Shown piece after piece: positions 5,378 to 5,743 of a DNA stretch of 5,743 nucleotides (the first letter of the stretch is position 1; every line of letters starts with the position of its first letter). The DNA comes from Bifidobacteriaceae bacterium. Lineage in GTDB: Bacteria > Actinomycetota > Actinomycetes > Actinomycetales > WQXJ01. Under the pieces are notes generated by a model, which saw only the letters and a program-made list of their open reading frames with translations, did no database searches and had not been told where the DNA came from. The stretch lies in the NCBI GenBank assembly GCA_031256885.1, contig JAIRPS010000219.1:1-5743 (forward strand), given 5' to 3'. The position numbers and the translations under genes are program-made.

Positions 5378-5743
5378 GTCTCAACTGTGCTGCACCCTGC
5401 CCACGACGGCAACCATCCACGCCGAAAGCGACCAGTTTGCCGTTTGTGGCGCATCCGGTTGTGTGCCTGGGTGAAACCATCCACGCCAAAAGCGACCAGT
5501 TTGTTGACTGCTGCCCCGGCGGCGCGTGTTCGCAGCCCACCGTCTGGCTTATCGTCATCGGTCACTCAGCCGACGTTGCCCGGCGGCGCGTGTTCGCAAC
5601 TCACCGTCTGGCTTATCGTCATCGGTCGCTCAGCCGACGTTGCCCGGCGGCGCGCGTTCGTAACCCACTGTCTGGCTTGGTTCCGGGTTCCATTTAAGCG
5701 CGTTTTCCATAGGTACCCCAACTTTACGCGGGATTTGTTCCCT
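5378..5743. other. Non-coding leader region upstream of GTPase 1
   Basis: I find no credible gene in this stretch. Most of it (5411-5678) is a 64-bp-period repeat array. The last 65 bp, 5679-5743, are unique sequence and hold nothing I can assign. The promoter of the GTPase pair is expected within or beyond this region, but no convincing -35/-10 pair is visible. Confidence 0.6.
5411..5678. repeat. 64-bp-period mosaic repeat array
   Basis: Four units of exactly 64 bp start at 5411, 5475, 5539 and 5603, with 12 bp of a fifth at 5667. Units 1 and 2 share their first 29 bp with one mismatch (beginning AACCATCCACGCC). Units 3 and 4 share nearly all 64 bp (beginning ACCGTCTGGCTTATCGTCA). Units 2, 3 and 4 share the last 24 bp (CCCGGCGGCGCGTGTTCGCA plus 4). 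So the first halves are of two kinds while the period is kept. Since 64 is not a multiple of 3, the array cannot encode a repeated peptide in one frame. Confidence 0.9.

Noticed and set aside
5212..5565. Minus-strand frame overlapping the start of GTPase 1
   Set aside because: It shares the DNA of the GTPase 1 N-terminus in another frame and its upstream part is translated repeat; no family features.
5411..5678. CRISPR array
   Set aside because: The alternating parts are repeated rather than unique spacers, there are no cas genes, and the repeats are not of typical form.
5359..5697. Plus-strand frame of 112 codons over the 64-bp array
   Set aside because: The array shifts frame at every unit, so it cannot encode a repeated peptide. 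The Cys/Arg-rich composition is not protein-like, and the frame overlaps the GTPase 1 start antisense.
5630..5710. Small minus-strand frame of 26 codons starting at ATG 5710
   Set aside because: It ends inside the repeat array and has no clear ribosome binding site, so there is nothing to support translation.
5690..5725. Possible promoter TTGGGG-17 nt-CTTAAA on the minus strand for the GTPase pair
   Set aside because: The -10 matches only three of six consensus bases, which is no better than chance.

Overview
The window looks like chromosomal DNA of an actinobacterium (Actinomycetota) with moderately high GC. The evidence is the gene content: an actinobacterial-type Ppx/GppA phosphatase followed directly by a tRNA, an SsbB-type single-stranded DNA-binding protein, and a pair of large P-loop GTPases of the kind annotated in actinobacteria as 'dynamin family' and 'YfjP family' proteins. 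I cannot name a genus. TTA codons occur in ordinary genes here (for example in ppx), so this is not a genome that avoids TTA.

Layout. Plus strand: the ppx-like gene (best start GTG 125, in-frame extension to 5, stop 1081), then 10 nt later a tRNA (1092-1164, anticodon UAA), then a hairpin that may terminate this unit (1172-1188). From about 1200 to 1340 lies a convergent zone with a second strong hairpin and 38-bp tandem repeats that copy the 3' end of ssbB. Minus strand, in order of transcription: a 64-bp-period repeat array (5411-5678), a 600-residue GTPase (5377-3575), a 440-residue GTPase (3578-2256) whose start overlaps the previous stop by 4 nt, a putative terminator, a 329-nt non-coding gap with a perfect 38-bp direct repeat, and ssbB (1926-1324). 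The ssbB start codon lies in one arm of a 13-bp perfect inverted repeat.

How the genes relate. The two GTPases form a translationally coupled pair. The second has all five G motifs. The first keeps the P loop but has altered G3 and G4, so it may be a regulatory or structural partner. The pair is next to ssbB, as I recall it is in other actinobacteria, but the 329-nt gap suggests ssbB has its own control. Ppx/GppA acts on polyphosphate or (p)ppGpp and is probably unrelated in function; it is simply the convergent neighbour.

The most unusual aspects are (a) the ssbB start-codon hairpin, (b) a tRNA with a leucine UAA anticodon but a short 5-nt variable region, and (c) different tandem repeats at almost every gene boundary: at the ppx start, the ssbB end, upstream of ssbB, in the C-terminal tail of GTPase 1, and upstream of GTPase 1. 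Nothing here is clearly a defence system, mobile element or CRISPR array.
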